The position numbers were made by a program, and so were the translations under genes. Of a stretch of 64,000 nt of DNA, positions 17,226 through 26,669 are shown piece by piece. The first letter of the stretch is position 1. The number at the start of each line of letters is the position of its first letter. Source of the stretch: Sphingomonas psychrolutea (lineage in GTDB: Bacteria; Pseudomonadota; Alphaproteobacteria; Sphingomonadales; Sphingomonadaceae); contig NZ_BMDW01000008.1 in assembly GCF_014636175.1 (NCBI RefSeq), forward strand, positions 1-64,000, in the 5' to 3' direction. The notes beneath the pieces were generated by a model. The model was not told the origin of the DNA. It saw only the letters and a program-made list of their open reading frames with translations, and ran no database searches.

Positions 17226-19111
17226 AGTTCCACGTTCGCCAGCGCGACTCATTGTCCCCATCTGCTGATCCTTTTGGGGAGGGCCTTCAAAAGCCTCAGC
17301 CATCACAATTGTGCGATATTCCGAGACGCCTGACCAGCAATAAGCGCGGAGCAGTCAGCATCATCGGGGCGTTTAGCCTGATGGCAGTGATCGGCATTGC
17401 GGCGTTTTCGATCGAGCTAGGTCAAGGGTATCAGACAAAGATCAGTTACCAGGGCATCGCAGACGCCGCTGCGCTGGGGGCCGCTAACGCCTACACGACG
17501 AACCCCAGTGACAACTTACTTAACGCTACCGCCAACGCGATCGCGAATGCGAACGGCATAGCGACGACAAACGTTACCGTGACCCACATGACGAATTACA
17601 GCAATACCGTGAACGATGCGGTGAAGGTCGTCGTCACCGGGACCATCCCCCTCTTTTTTGCACGAATCCTCTCATCCGCAACAAGCTACACGGTATCGGT
17701 GATCTCGATAGCGTCGCTGTCTTCGTCGACAGTGCCAGCCTGCATTATTGCCCTATCGGCCAGTAGCACGGGCGTGTCGCTTTCGGCGGGCACCCGGATT
17801 GCTGCGCCAAAATGCGCGGTCGCTTCAAACAGCACCATCAGCGTCGCTGGCGGATCAACGATTGTTGCTAAGGCTACAACATCCTCGTCCGGCACGAGCA
17901 TCAACGGAGGCAGCAGCATTGTCGCCGATACCATCACATATGGAACATCGGCAAGTGTTGGACTGGGCAGTTTAGCCATCGGAACGAAATTAAAGAAATC
18001 CAACTCAACGGACGATCCCCTGGCGACGAATGCGCTTCTATCTGATGCATGGACAAAGCTCGGTACATACACCACGCCAACTGTACCGGTTGTTCCGATT
18101 GGGGGCGATTTAATCCTGGGATATTACCCAACAACAATGACATTCCAAGGTCACGTTGGCACTTTAGTCGGTAATACGTGGTTATTTCCTGCTGGTACTT
18201 ACAATATTCATAATCTCAACACGCAGAGCTTGACACTCAGCATACCGGGAACCTCGATTGTTACGGTTAGCAGCAGCGTTACGATCGGGGGCGGCGGGAA
18301 GCTTTTGATCGGAGACGGGCCGGTTTCGATTACGGCACCGGTGACCTTGGGCGGAGGGGCTCTCATGATGCTTGGGGCAGGTCGCCATTATGTTGGGCAG
18401 ATCTCAGTGGGTGGTGGATCCAGCGTAATAATGGGCGCGGGCGACTTGGACGTAAATGGGGCGATCCTGATCGATGGTGGCGGCAGCGCGATGATCGTTG
18501 GGGCAGGCAATTATGCGATCGGCAACAATGGCTCTGGTGTAGCCATCAACCTCTCCGGTGGCAGCAGCCTCAAATTCAACGACGGAACGTTCAGCGCCAA
18601 TGGCGCTATCACAACGTCGGGCGGCAGCATCATCGTCTTCGGCGCGACCGCCAATCACCTGATAAATGGCGGCCTCAGCCTCAACGGCAGTTCGATTTTC
18701 GGAGCCGGCACCTACACGATAAATGGCAATTTTACGAACAACACCGGCGGCACGATGACGGGAAGCGACGTGACCTTCATCCTCGCCGGCTCCCTGAACG
18801 TGGCCGGCGGAACGTCGGTCAATTTGAGTGCGCCCTCTGGTACGTCATCGTCTGGCATTACCGACGTCTTGTTCGCCACGCGGACGACGGCCGCGACAAT
18901 TCTGGGTGGCGGAACACAAGATTACTTTTCAGGCGCGGTGTACGTCCCAAATTCCGACTTTCAAATGAGCGGTGGTGCAAGCGTCGCGGGGGCTTGTTTC
19001 ATGCTGATCGCCAAAACGGTAACGCTTTCCGGCGGGCCCACCGCAGGCACCATGTGCGCCAGCCTCACTTCATCTTCCGCCAACAGCAGCAATGTGACGC
19101 TCATCCAATGA
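17222..19111 (+). CDS. TadG-like pilus assembly protein with a long Gly/Ser beta-solenoid region
   Basis: This 629-aa protein of the Tad/Flp pilus system has an N-terminal pseudopilin-like TM segment (RGAVSIIGAFSLMAVIGIAA) followed by YQTKISYQGIADAAALGAAN, typical of TadG proteins. From about residue 170 the sequence becomes a series of short alternating hydrophobic strands separated by Gly/Ser/Asn turns (GGGSAMIVGAGNYAI and NGSSIFGAGTYTINGNF), which suggests a right-handed beta-helix exposed outside. The start is uncertain: GTG 17222 has no clear ribosome binding site and other in-frame TTG codons exist. The next gene overlaps by ATGA. Confidence 0.75.
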   Translation: MKFHVRQRDSLSPSADPFGEGLQKPQPSQLCDIPRRLTSNKRGAVSIIGAFSLMAVIGIAAFSIELGQGYQTKISYQGIADAAALGAANAYTTNPSDNLLNATANAIANANGIATTNVTVTHMTNYSNTVNDAVKVVVTGTIPLFFARILSSATSYTVSVISIASLSSSTVPACIIALSASSTGVSLSAGTRIAAPKCAVASNSTISVAGGSTIVAKATTSSSGTSINGGSSIVADTITYGTSASVGLGSLAIGTKLKKSNSTDDPLATNALLSDAWTKLGTYTTPTVPVVPIGGDLILGYYPTTMTFQGHVGTLVGNTWLFPAGTYNIHNLNTQSLTLSIPGTSIVTVSSSVTIGGGGKLLIGDGPVSITAPVTLGGGALMMLGAGRHYVGQISVGGGSSVIMGAGDLDVNGAILIDGGGSAMIVGAGNYAIGNNGSGVAINLSGGSSLKFNDGTFSANGAITTSGGSIIVFGATANHLINGGLSLNGSSIFGAGTYTINGNFTNNTGGTMTGSDVTFILAGSLNVAGGTSVNLSAPSGTSSSGITDVLFATRTTAATILGGGTQDYFSGAVYVPNSDFQMSGGASVAGACFMLIAKTVTLSGGPTAGTMCASLTSSSANSSNVTLIQ

Positions 19112-19632
19112 AGATTAATGCAAGGTCCTATCGTACATCGATGAGAGATACGCGCGGTGTGGCCACGGTCGAATTCGCCTTATGGTCGCTTCTACTATTC
19201 GCGACTTTGCTGCCAGGCCTGGATTTTGCAGCTTATCTTATATTTCAAGGCCGATTGGCCTCCGCCGTACAGCAGGGATCGATGCTTGCCTATAATATGC
19301 GGAACTCGGATACGATCAACACTAGCCAATTGATTAACTACGTCTCATCTTCCGCAGGAGCACCAACAGCCACGATTACGACGACGGTTACGTGCAACGG
19401 TGGATCACAATCCTGTGCGGTTCCGGTAACCAGTCGGCAATGCACGTGTGTCAGCGGCCTTACACCGACTTATACAGCGGCTGCGTCTTGCGGGCTGCCC
19501 TGCATCAACGGGGCGACATCGGGCTACTATTTGACGGTCACCGCCAGTTATCCATACCACGCCATGACGGTGCCTGATCAATGGTTGGAGGGCAGCATCA
19601 TGAAACGGACCCAAACGGTGCGTTTGCAATGA
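19108..19632 (+). CDS. TadE-like pseudopilin
   Basis: This 174-aa protein has a short basic leader and a TadE-type hydrophobic segment (RGVATVEFALWSLLLFATLLPG), where the Glu after the leader corresponds to the conserved Glu5 of processed pseudopilins. The periplasmic part has six Cys (CNGGSQSC, CTC, CGLPC), likely disulfide bonded. The ATG overlaps the preceding stop (ATGA) and its own stop overlaps the next ATG in the same way, so the three tad genes are translationally coupled. Confidence 0.8.
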   Translation: MKINARSYRTSMRDTRGVATVEFALWSLLLFATLLPGLDFAAYLIFQGRLASAVQQGSMLAYNMRNSDTINTSQLINYVSSSAGAPTATITTTVTCNGGSQSCAVPVTSRQCTCVSGLTPTYTAAASCGLPCINGATSGYYLTVTASYPYHAMTVPDQWLEGSIMKRTQTVRLQ

Positions 19633-20051
19633 AACAACGAACAGGCGCCTCATGTCTGCTGCGGGACAGTATTGGAGCGAGCGCAGTTGAATTCGCTTTG
19701 GTTGCGCCTGTTTTTCTGGCGTTCATTTTCCTGCTGATCGAAGGCGGGCGGCTGGAATGGACACAGCAGGCACTGCAGGAGGTCGCCGCGAGCTCGGCGC
19801 GATGCATGGCGCTCGGCACCGCCCCGTGCGCTGATACGCCATCGATCAAGGGGTATGCGGCAGCAAGGGGACTGGCCTGGGGGGTCACTTTCACTACGGC
19901 TACCACCACTGTCACCGCCAATGCGACGTGCAACAGCGTTTCGGGCATGAACAAGATCTCCATCAGCCTCCCCTATGGTGGTGTCACCGGACTTTTACCA
20001 TTTGCGCCCTCCGCGCTCACGGCATCCGCCTGCGCCCCCTCTATCGGGTAA
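19629..20051 (+). CDS. TadE-like pseudopilin
   Basis: This 140-aa TadE family member has the segment IGASAVEFALVAPVFLAFIF with the conserved Glu, then LLIEGGRLEWTQQALQEVAA. The mature part is short, with four Cys. It is the last gene of the three-gene tad operon. Core Tad ATPase, secretin and prepilin genes are not in this window, so assembly depends on a locus elsewhere. Confidence 0.8.
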   Translation: MKQRTGASCLLRDSIGASAVEFALVAPVFLAFIFLLIEGGRLEWTQQALQEVAASSARCMALGTAPCADTPSIKGYAAARGLAWGVTFTTATTTVTANATCNSVSGMNKISISLPYGGVTGLLPFAPSALTASACAPSIG

Positions 20052-20156
20052 ATATCTGAGCAGGGTCGTTCAGATATGGCTATTTTAATACCTATCAACC
20101 TATCTAATCTGAAAGCGCGTGCAAAAGCTGCCAATCAGCCGCCCACCGTAATTTGC

Positions 20157-21182
20157 TCACGCAAGCAGCAGCGACGCGTCCCCGTAGGAGTAGAAACGGT
20201 AGCCATTTTCGATGGCATGCGCATACGCCGCTTGCATCCGATCAAGCCCCATCAGCGCCGAGACCAGCATGAACAGCGTCGAGCGCGGCAGATGGAAATT
20301 GGTGACCAGCCCATCGATCCCGCGGAAGCGATAGCCCGGCGTGATGAAAATCGCGGTATCGCCCTCGAACGGGCGGATAACACCATCCTCGCCGCAGGCA
20401 CTTTCGATCAGGCGCAGGCTCGTCGTGCCGACCGCGATCAGCCGCCCGCCGCGCGCGCGCACCGCGTTCATCCGCTCCGCCATCGCGGCATCGATCCGGC
20501 CCCATTCGGCGTGCATCTTGTGCTCGGTCGTGTCCTCGGCCTTGACCGGCAGGAACGTCCCCGCGCCGACGTGCAGCGTCAATGTTGCATGCGCGATCCC
20601 CGCCGTGGCCAGCCGCGCCATCAGCTCGGGCGTGAAGTGCAGCGCCGCCGTGGGCGCGGCCACCGCGCCCTTTTCGGCGGCGAACATCGTCTGATAATCG
20701 TCGGCATCCTGCGCATCGGCGGGGCGGCGTGCGGCGATATAGGGCGGCAGCGGCATCCGCCCGGCGCGCTCGAGCAGTAGCTCGACCGGCTCATCCCCGG
20801 CAAAATCGAGCACGAAGCTGCCATCCGCACCACGATCATGCGCCGTTGCGGTCACGTCATTCCCGAAATCGATCGCATCGCCCTCACGCAGCCGACGCGC
20901 GTTGCGGATGAAGGCACGCCAGCGGCGCGGCCCCTCGCGCTTGTGCAAGGTCGCCCCGATCCGCGAATCACCGCGTGTTCCCTCTAACTGCGCCGGGATC
21001 ACGCGCGTGTCATTGAACACCAGCAGATCGCCCGCCCGAAGCGAGGCAGGCAAGTCGCCAACGCTGCGATCATGCGTCGCGTCGCCCTCGAGCACGAGCA
21101 GCCGCGCGGCATCACGCGGCACCGCCGGGCGCAGTGCGATCCGCTCCGGCGGGAGCGCGAAGTCGAACAGATCCACGTTCAT
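20157..21182 (-). CDS. queA: tRNA preQ1(34) S-adenosylmethionine ribosyltransferase-isomerase
   Basis: This 341-aa enzyme transfers and isomerises the ribosyl part of SAM onto preQ1 in tRNA, giving epoxyqueuosine. Family landmarks are [17 protein letters not shown] at the N-terminus, [44 protein letters not shown] and the C-terminal [13 protein letters not shown]. It follows the PPIase gene by 24 bp on the same strand. The tgt gene of the same pathway is about 16 kb away on the plus strand. Confidence 0.95.
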   Translation of the reverse strand: MNVDLFDFALPPERIALRPAVPRDAARLLVLEGDATHDRSVGDLPASLRAGDLLVFNDTRVIPAQLEGTRGDSRIGATLHKREGPRRWRAFIRNARRLREGDAIDFGNDVTATAHDRGADGSFVLDFAGDEPVELLLERAGRMPLPPYIAARRPADAQDADDYQTMFAAEKGAVAAPTAALHFTPELMARLATAGIAHATLTLHVGAGTFLPVKAEDTTEHKMHAEWGRIDAAMAERMNAVRARGGRLIAVGTTSLRLIESACGEDGVIRPFEGDTAIFITPGYRFRGIDGLVTNFHLPRSTLFMLVSALMGLDRMQAAYAHAIENGYRFYSYGDASLLLA

Positions 21183-21206
21183 GGCGTTACGCCGCGGTCG
21201 TCGGGT

Positions 21207-21959
21207 TCAACCGCCTTTGCGGGTGGAAGCGCGCACCAGCGGTGGCTTCGGCGCGGCCTTGGTCGGCATGATCGTCGCAGCAGGAAGCGCGACGGGTGCC
21301 GGCGGCGGCGGCGGCGCATAAGCGGGCGGCGAATCCGCCGCGATATAGGCGTGCAGGACCCGCGATGGGTTGAGCGGCGGCTCGCCGCGCGCGATCGCGT
21401 CGACATAGTTCATGCCCGAAATGACGCGGCCGAAGATCGTATATTTGCGGTCGAGCTTGAGCGTCGGGTTGAACACAATGAAGAACTGACTGTTGGCGCT
21501 GTTTTCGGCCTTGGTCACGTCCTCGACCGTGGCACCTTCGGCCGATCCCTCGCGCGCCGCCGAAACGGCCCCGCGCACGTGCGGCAGGAAGTTGAACTCG
21601 GCGGGAACGTCGGGCAGCTTCGATCCGCCGGTGCCGTCGCCCTTGGGGTCGCCGGTCTGCGCCATAAAGCCTTCGATCACGCGGTGAAACAGCAGCCCAT
21701 CATAGAAATGCTCGCGCGTCAGCGTCTTGATCCGCTCGACCATCTTCGGCGCGGCATCGGGGCGCAGCCAGATGACCACGCGGCCACCGGTCGACAAATC
21801 GAGATAGAGCAGATTTTCCGGGTCGGTCGCCGATGGCACTGGCGGGCGGCCGGCTGTGGTGGCGACCGCGACTTTTTCGACCGGCTTCAGTTTCTTGGCA
21901 GCGAAGGCAGGTCCTGCCAGCAGCGCGAACAAAGCGATAAAAAGGGTAAAGAAACGCAT
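21207..21959 (-). CDS. Cyclophilin-type peptidyl-prolyl isomerase, secreted
   Basis: This 250-aa protein has a signal peptide (MRFFTLFIALFALLAGPAFA) and a cyclophilin domain (YDGLLFHRVIEGFMAQTGDP, NSANSQFFIVF, YTIFGRVISGMNYVD). It isomerises X-Pro bonds, probably in the periplasm. The C-terminal 45 residues are a Pro/Ala-rich tail (PPAYAPPPPPAPVA). ATG 21959 follows GGGGA. It lies between coaD and queA in a five-gene minus-strand string. Confidence 0.9.
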   Translation of the reverse strand: MRFFTLFIALFALLAGPAFAAKKLKPVEKVAVATTAGRPPVPSATDPENLLYLDLSTGGRVVIWLRPDAAPKMVERIKTLTREHFYDGLLFHRVIEGFMAQTGDPKGDGTGGSKLPDVPAEFNFLPHVRGAVSAAREGSAEGATVEDVTKAENSANSQFFIVFNPTLKLDRKYTIFGRVISGMNYVDAIARGEPPLNPSRVLHAYIAADSPPAYAPPPPPAPVALPAATIMPTKAAPKPPLVRASTRKGG

Positions 21960-22087
21960 GAGTCCCCGCAGATATGCTGGTGGTGAAGGGTCGCTTAGAC
22001 CAACTGGCGGCTTGCGCCAAACTGAACGTGTCGCGACCAAAGGCGACAGAAATAGGGCCGTGCCCGTCACCCCCGGTCAAACAGTGT

Positions 22088-22606
22088 TCAAACGCTGCCC
22101 TTGCGCCCGATCTTCTCGACGCGCGCGGCAACTTCGGCGGCAATGGTCGGGGTCACGAACCGGACGATCGGGCCGCCATAAAGCGCGATTTCCTTGACCA
22201 GACGGCTGGCGATCGGCTGCAACGACACGTCTGCCATCAGGAACACGGTTTCGATCAGCGGGTTGATCGCGCGGTTCATGCCCGTCAACTGATACTCATA
22301 TTCGAAATCGGTCACGCCGCGTACGCCACGCAGGATCGTGCTCGCGCCTTGCTCCGCGGCGAAATCCATCAGCAGCGAATCGAAGCCGACGACGCTGACG
22401 CCTTCGATTCCGGAGGTCTCGCGCTCCATCATGGCGATGCGTTCGGCGCTCGAGAACATCGGCGATTTCGACGCGTTGGTCGTCACCCCGATCACCAGCC
22501 GGTCAACCAGCTTCGCGCCGCGCCGGATGATATCCATATGCCCGAGCGTCACCGGATCAAACGTGCCGGGATAGACACCGATGCGCACCGCGCCGGTTTC
22601 GCTCAA
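22088..22606 (-). CDS. coaD: Pantetheine-phosphate adenylyltransferase
   Basis: This 172-aa enzyme of CoA synthesis joins AMP to 4'-phosphopantetheine. The nucleotidyltransferase motif GTFDPVTLGHMDII, the phosphate-binding LRGVRGVTDFEYEYQ and FVTPTIAAEVAARVE are all present. Its ATG overlaps the ispA stop (ATGA), indicating translational coupling. Confidence 0.95.
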   Translation of the reverse strand: MSETGAVRIGVYPGTFDPVTLGHMDIIRRGAKLVDRLVIGVTTNASKSPMFSSAERIAMMERETSGIEGVSVVGFDSLLMDFAAEQGASTILRGVRGVTDFEYEYQLTGMNRAINPLIETVFLMADVSLQPIASRLVKEIALYGGPIVRFVTPTIAAEVAARVEKIGRKGSV

Positions 22607-23502
22607 CGATCCCGCTCCAGCGTGAAGCGCGCAATCTCGCGGAGCAAATCCGCCTCGGCACCGAAATGCTGAAGGTGCTCGATCGCCTGATCGACCAGCA
22701 TCTCCGCCTGCGCGCGCGCGCGGTCGAGCCCGAGCAGCGACAGGAACGTCTCCTTGCCCGCTTCGCCATCCTTGCGCAGCGCCTTGCCGACTGCGGCCTC
22801 GTCGCCCTCGACGTCGAGGATGTCGTCGACGATCTGGAAGGCAAGCCCCACGTCGCGCGCATAGCCGCGCAACCCCGTGCGCCCCTCCGGCGGCACCTTG
22901 CCCAGAATCGCCCCCGCCTCGACCGAACAGGCGATCAGCGCGCCGGTCTTCATCGCTTGCAACCGCGTGACGGTCGGCAAATCGAAGCTCGATTTCTCGG
23001 CTTCGAGATCGAGCGCTTGCCCGCCCGCCATGCCCGTGGGTCCAGCCGCACGCGCCAGATCGAGCACCAATTCGCTGCGCACGAACGGATCGGCATGCGT
23101 CAGCGGGTCGGACAGGATTTCGAAGGCGAGCGCATGCAGGCAGTCCCCCGCCAGAATCGCGGTAGCCTCGCCATAGACCTTGTGCACGGTCGGCTTGCCG
23201 CGGCGCATATCGTCATTGTCCATCGCCGGCAGATCGTCATGGATCAACGAATAGACGTGGATACATTCGATCGCCGTCGCCACGCGCCCGGCGCAATCGC
23301 GGTCGACCGCGAACAGCCGCGCGGTCGCGAACACCAGCAACGGTCGCAAGCGCTTGCCCCCGCCGATCGCGGCATGGCGCATCGCGCGGTACAGATCGCC
23401 GCGCGGATCGTCGGGCACGGTCAGGAAGTGATCGAGCCGACGATCGATGTCGCTGGCGACGTCGGACATCGCCGTGGCGAGGGACAAAGACGCTGCGCTC
23501 AC
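22603..23502 (-). CDS. ispA: Polyprenyl (farnesyl/geranylgeranyl) diphosphate synthase
   Basis: This 299-aa trans-prenyltransferase condenses isopentenyl diphosphate with allylic diphosphates. The first aspartate-rich motif is in SLIHDDLPAMDNDD, preceded by GGGKRLRPLL. The second is VDDILDVEGDEAAVGK. Small residues upstream of the first motif fit FPP/GGPP length, so the chain length is farnesyl or geranylgeranyl by inference. GTG 23502 was chosen because it restores the usual family length. ATG 23469 is the alternative. xseB lies 4 bp upstream. Confidence 0.9.
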   Translation of the reverse strand: MSAASLSLATAMSDVASDIDRRLDHFLTVPDDPRGDLYRAMRHAAIGGGKRLRPLLVFATARLFAVDRDCAGRVATAIECIHVYSLIHDDLPAMDNDDMRRGKPTVHKVYGEATAILAGDCLHALAFEILSDPLTHADPFVRSELVLDLARAAGPTGMAGGQALDLEAEKSSFDLPTVTRLQAMKTGALIACSVEAGAILGKVPPEGRTGLRGYARDVGLAFQIVDDILDVEGDEAAVGKALRKDGEAGKETFLSLLGLDRARAQAEMLVDQAIEHLQHFGAEADLLREIARFTLERDR

Positions 23503-23506
23503 GCCA

Positions 23507-23746
23507 TCAACCTGCGGCAAAGGGCTGCGTGCCGATGGCGCGCCCCTCGCTGTCAGTCCGGATCGCTTCGATCCGCGCCTGCGCTGCATTGAGGCGATCG
23601 TCGCAGCGACGTCGCAACCGGTCCCCGCGCTCGTACAGCGCGATTGCCTGGTCGAGCGGCGCATCGCCACTCTCGAGCCTTGACACGATCCCCTCCAATT
23701 CTTTCAACGCCGCTTCGAACGTCAACTCATCGATTGGTATATCCAT
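23507..23746 (-). CDS. xseB: Exodeoxyribonuclease VII small subunit
   Basis: This 79-aa coiled-coil subunit partners XseA in degrading single-stranded DNA. The family core LTFEAALKELEGIVSRLESG and LDQAIALYERGDRLRRRCDD is intact. It heads the xseB-ispA-coaD-PPIase-queA string, an order in which xseB-ispA is widely conserved. xseA is not in the window. Confidence 0.9.
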   Translation of the reverse strand: MDIPIDELTFEAALKELEGIVSRLESGDAPLDQAIALYERGDRLRRRCDDRLNAAQARIEAIRTDSEGRAIGTQPFAAG

Positions 23747-23839
23747 CACACAGCTATGCGGCAGGCAAGTGTTTGGGGTCAAGGATACGCTGGGCTCGCC
23801 GTGCGTTTGTCGACCGACCCGTTTTTAGGACCTATCTCC

Positions 23840-25186
23840 ATGTTCACCAGCATCGATCCCGCCACCGGCACGCCGGGGGCGTCCTTCGCCGAACTCACCG
23901 CCGCCGAGCTCGAGACCAAAATACAGCGCGCGCACGACGCCTACCGTTCCTGGCGCATCACCGATTACGCGACGCGCACCGACCTGCTGGAGCGGATCGC
24001 CGAGCAGTTCGACGCCAACGCGCACCGCCTCGCCGAGATCGCGACGCGCGAAATGGGCAAGACGCTCAAATCCGCGCTGGCGGAGGTCGAGAAATGCGCC
24101 GCCGGTTTCCGCCATTATGCACAGGAAGGCCCGGCGATGCTGGCGCCGCGTGCCTTTCCCGGCGGGACTGCGACATGGCATCCGATGGGCCCGGTGCTCG
24201 CGGTGATGCCGTGGAATTTCCCGTATTGGCAAGTGGTTCGCTTCCTCGCGCCGACGATCCTGGCGGGCAATGTCGGTCTGTTGAAGCATGCCTCCAACGT
24301 CCAGGGCGTCGCCGCCGCGATCGAGGAAATAGTGATCGCCGCAGGTGCGCCTGCGGGCCTGTTCCAGAACCTGCCGATCAAATCCGACAAGGTCGCCGCG
24401 CTGATCGCCGACGACCGCATCGTCGCGGTGACGCTCACCGGGAGCGAAGGGGCGGGGATGCAAGTCGCCGAGGCGGCGGGCCGTGCGCTGAAAAAGGTCG
24501 TACTGGAACTCGGCGGATCGGACCCGTTCATCGTCATGCCTTCGGCCGATCTCGATCTCGCGGCCAAAACTGCGGTGACCGCGCGAATTCAGAACACCGG
24601 CCAATCGTGCATCTGCGCCAAGCGGATGATCGTCCACGCCGACGTGTATGACGCCTTCCTCGAGAAATTCGCGGCGGGCATGCAGGCCGTCGTTGCGGGT
24701 GACCCGATGGAGTCAGCGACCGACATGGGCCCGCTGTCGAGCGAAGCACAGCGTCAGACCGTGCTCGATCAAATCGCGATGATCGAGGCGCAAGGCGGCA
24801 AGCTGCTGTTCGGCGGCGAAGCACTCCCCGGCAAAGGCGCCTTTATGTCCGCGGGCATCCTCGTCGATGTGCCAACCGATCACGCGGTCGCGCAAGAGGA
24901 ACTGTTCGGACCCGTCGCCATGCTGTTCAAGGCCGACGACATCGACGCCGCGATCACCCTCGCCAACGCCGTTCCGTTCGGCCTCGGCTCCTCAATCTGG
25001 ACCAATGACGCCGACGAACGCGCCCGCTTCGAACGCGACATCGAAGCCGGCATGATCGCGGTCAACGCGATGCTCGCCAGCCTCCCCCACGCGCCGTTCG
25101 GCGGCATCAAGCGCTCCGGCCACGGGCGGGAATTGGGGCCGTACGGCTTGCACGAGTTCATGAATTTGAAAACCGTGCTGGGGTGA
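23840..25186 (+). CDS. NAD(P)-dependent succinate-semialdehyde dehydrogenase family protein
   Basis: This 448-aa aldehyde dehydrogenase shows the cofactor region MPWNFPYWQVVRFLAPTI, the general-base Glu in LELGGSDPFIV and the catalytic Cys in NTGQSCICAKRMIV. The C-terminal LPHAPFGGIKRSGHGRELG is typical of the Sad/GabD branch. It is likely to oxidise succinate semialdehyde or a similar short aldehyde. ATG 23840 gives a normal N-terminus. It is divergent from xseB. Confidence 0.85.
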   Translation: MFTSIDPATGTPGASFAELTAAELETKIQRAHDAYRSWRITDYATRTDLLERIAEQFDANAHRLAEIATREMGKTLKSALAEVEKCAAGFRHYAQEGPAMLAPRAFPGGTATWHPMGPVLAVMPWNFPYWQVVRFLAPTILAGNVGLLKHASNVQGVAAAIEEIVIAAGAPAGLFQNLPIKSDKVAALIADDRIVAVTLTGSEGAGMQVAEAAGRALKKVVLELGGSDPFIVMPSADLDLAAKTAVTARIQNTGQSCICAKRMIVHADVYDAFLEKFAAGMQAVVAGDPMESATDMGPLSSEAQRQTVLDQIAMIEAQGGKLLFGGEALPGKGAFMSAGILVDVPTDHAVAQEELFGPVAMLFKADDIDAAITLANAVPFGLGSSIWTNDADERARFERDIEAGMIAVNAMLASLPHAPFGGIKRSGHGRELGPYGLHEFMNLKTVLG

Positions 25187-25578
25187 GGTGGCACGCAAAG
25201 CGTGGCGAAGGGGAAGGTCGGCGATACGCTTCAACGGGGCGGAAAAACCGGTGACGCCAAGCCCAGCGACTGTCGCCAACCGCATGTATCGCTTGGGGCT
25301 TGGAGGCACATTGAGGGCTGCTCGCTAACCTCCCCCTCCGTCGCCTTTGGCGCCACCTCCACCCGGCGGGGGAGGATTTCGAGCTCCAACTGGGCGTCTG
25401 CGGCCACGCGCGCACTGTCCTACAACGCAAAAATTTGCGATGCTGGGCTCTCGGCTCTTTCTCATCTTGAAACGCGCATTCCAGACGAACGCTGTTCGCC
25501 ACCCACCGCTACGCGGCGCCACAACCGGCGGAAACAACCGTTTTACGCCTAACCTTAGCCTAACTTTCCGCCCCGCCC
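25187..25578. other. 392-bp intergenic stretch holding a dispersed repeat
   Basis: No credible gene is visible here. It contains a CCTCCCCC...GGGGGAGG inverted repeat (25329-25375) of the type scattered in proteobacterial intergenic DNA. Near its end lies GCCTAACCTTAGCCTAAC, which resembles the target region of the IS1595 element at 45.47 kb. Confidence 0.5.
25329..25375. repeat. Intergenic inverted repeat, CCTCCCCC/GGGGGAGG type
   Basis: The arms CCTCCCCCTCCG and CGGCGGGGGAGG enclose about 23 bp rich in GCC. There is no T run, so it is not a typical terminator. Confidence 0.6.
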
Positions 25579-26589
25579 CTACAGCGTCAGCACGATTTTC
25601 CCGACATGATCGCCCGCCTCCATCCGCGCGTGCGCGGCGGGGGCTTCCTCCAGCGGGAAGGTGCGGTCGATCACCGGCTTCAACCGTCCGGCCTCGACAT
25701 GCGGCCACACCATCCGGTGGAGTTCGTCGGCGACCATCGATTTGAACGCGGCGTCGCGCGGGCGCAGCGTCGATCCGGTCAGCGTCAGGCGGCGGCGCAT
25801 CACCTCGAAGATCGGGATCGTCGCCATCAGCCCGCCCTGCACCGCGATCGACACGTGCCGCCCGTCATCGGCGAGGCATTGCAGGTTGCGCGGCACATAA
25901 TCCCCGCCGACCATGTCGAGCACCGCCGCGCAGCCCCCGCCACCGCCTCTGCCGCCGGTGATCTCCTTCACCCGCGCCACGAAATCCTCGGTCTTGTAAT
26001 TGATCGCGTGCGCCGCGCCGAGCCCGAGCGCCGCTGCGCATTTCTCGTCCGATCCCGCCGTCACGATCACGCGCAGCCCGAAGATCGTACCGAGCGCAAT
26101 TGCCATCGTGCCGATCCCGCTGGTGCCGCCATGCACCAGCACGGTGTCGCCCTCGGTCGCATAGGCGCGTTCGAACAAATTGGTCCACACCGTAAACAGC
26201 GTTTCGGGGATCGCCGCGGCCTCGATCATCGAAAGCCCCGTCGGCACCGGCAGCACTTGCCCCGCCGCCACCGTGACATATTCGGCATAGCCCCCGCCAC
26301 CGAGCAAGGCGCATACCGGTTGCCCCGTCATGTCGACCGCCAGATCGTCGCCTTGTGCGACGACGATGCCCGACACTTCGAGCCCCGGGATCGACGGCGC
26401 GCCCGGTGGCGGCGGATAGCCACCCTTGCGCTGCAGCACGTCGGGCCGGTTGACGCCCGCCGCCGCGACGCGGATCAACACCTCGTCTGCGCGCACTTTT
26501 GGCACCGGGCGTTCGATGACGCGCAGCACTTCGGGGCCGCCTGGCTCTGCCGGGTCGATCGCGCGCATTGTCTCGGGAATTCCATCCAT
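25579..26589 (-). CDS. NAD(P)H quinone oxidoreductase, zinc-independent MDR family (PIG3-like)
   Basis: This 336-aa member of the medium-chain dehydrogenase/reductase superfamily has the quinone reductase signature: VAAAGVNRPDVLQRKGGYPP, PGLEVSGIV, LGGGGYAEYV, the Rossmann motif VHGGTSGIGTMAI, and a C-terminal GRLKPVIDRTFPLEEAPAAH. Catalytic zinc ligands are absent. It probably reduces quinones or enones with NADPH. ATG 26589 was chosen over an upstream in-frame ATG. It is divergent from the DUF1192 gene. Confidence 0.85.
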   Translation of the reverse strand: MDGIPETMRAIDPAEPGGPEVLRVIERPVPKVRADEVLIRVAAAGVNRPDVLQRKGGYPPPPGAPSIPGLEVSGIVVAQGDDLAVDMTGQPVCALLGGGGYAEYVTVAAGQVLPVPTGLSMIEAAAIPETLFTVWTNLFERAYATEGDTVLVHGGTSGIGTMAIALGTIFGLRVIVTAGSDEKCAAALGLGAAHAINYKTEDFVARVKEITGGRGGGGGCAAVLDMVGGDYVPRNLQCLADDGRHVSIAVQGGLMATIPIFEVMRRRLTLTGSTLRPRDAAFKSMVADELHRMVWPHVEAGRLKPVIDRTFPLEEAPAAHARMEAGDHVGKIVLTL

Positions 26590-26669
26590 CGGTCGTGCGC
26601 CCCGTTTTACCTGCCTATACGTACGGCGCCTTATTGACATGGGGCCGCGTCGGGTCAACGATCCTGACC

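Noticed and set aside
25329..25375. Inverted repeat considered as a terminator for the aldehyde dehydrogenase
   Set aside because: No T run on either strand, and it matches a repeat type seen in other intergenic regions.
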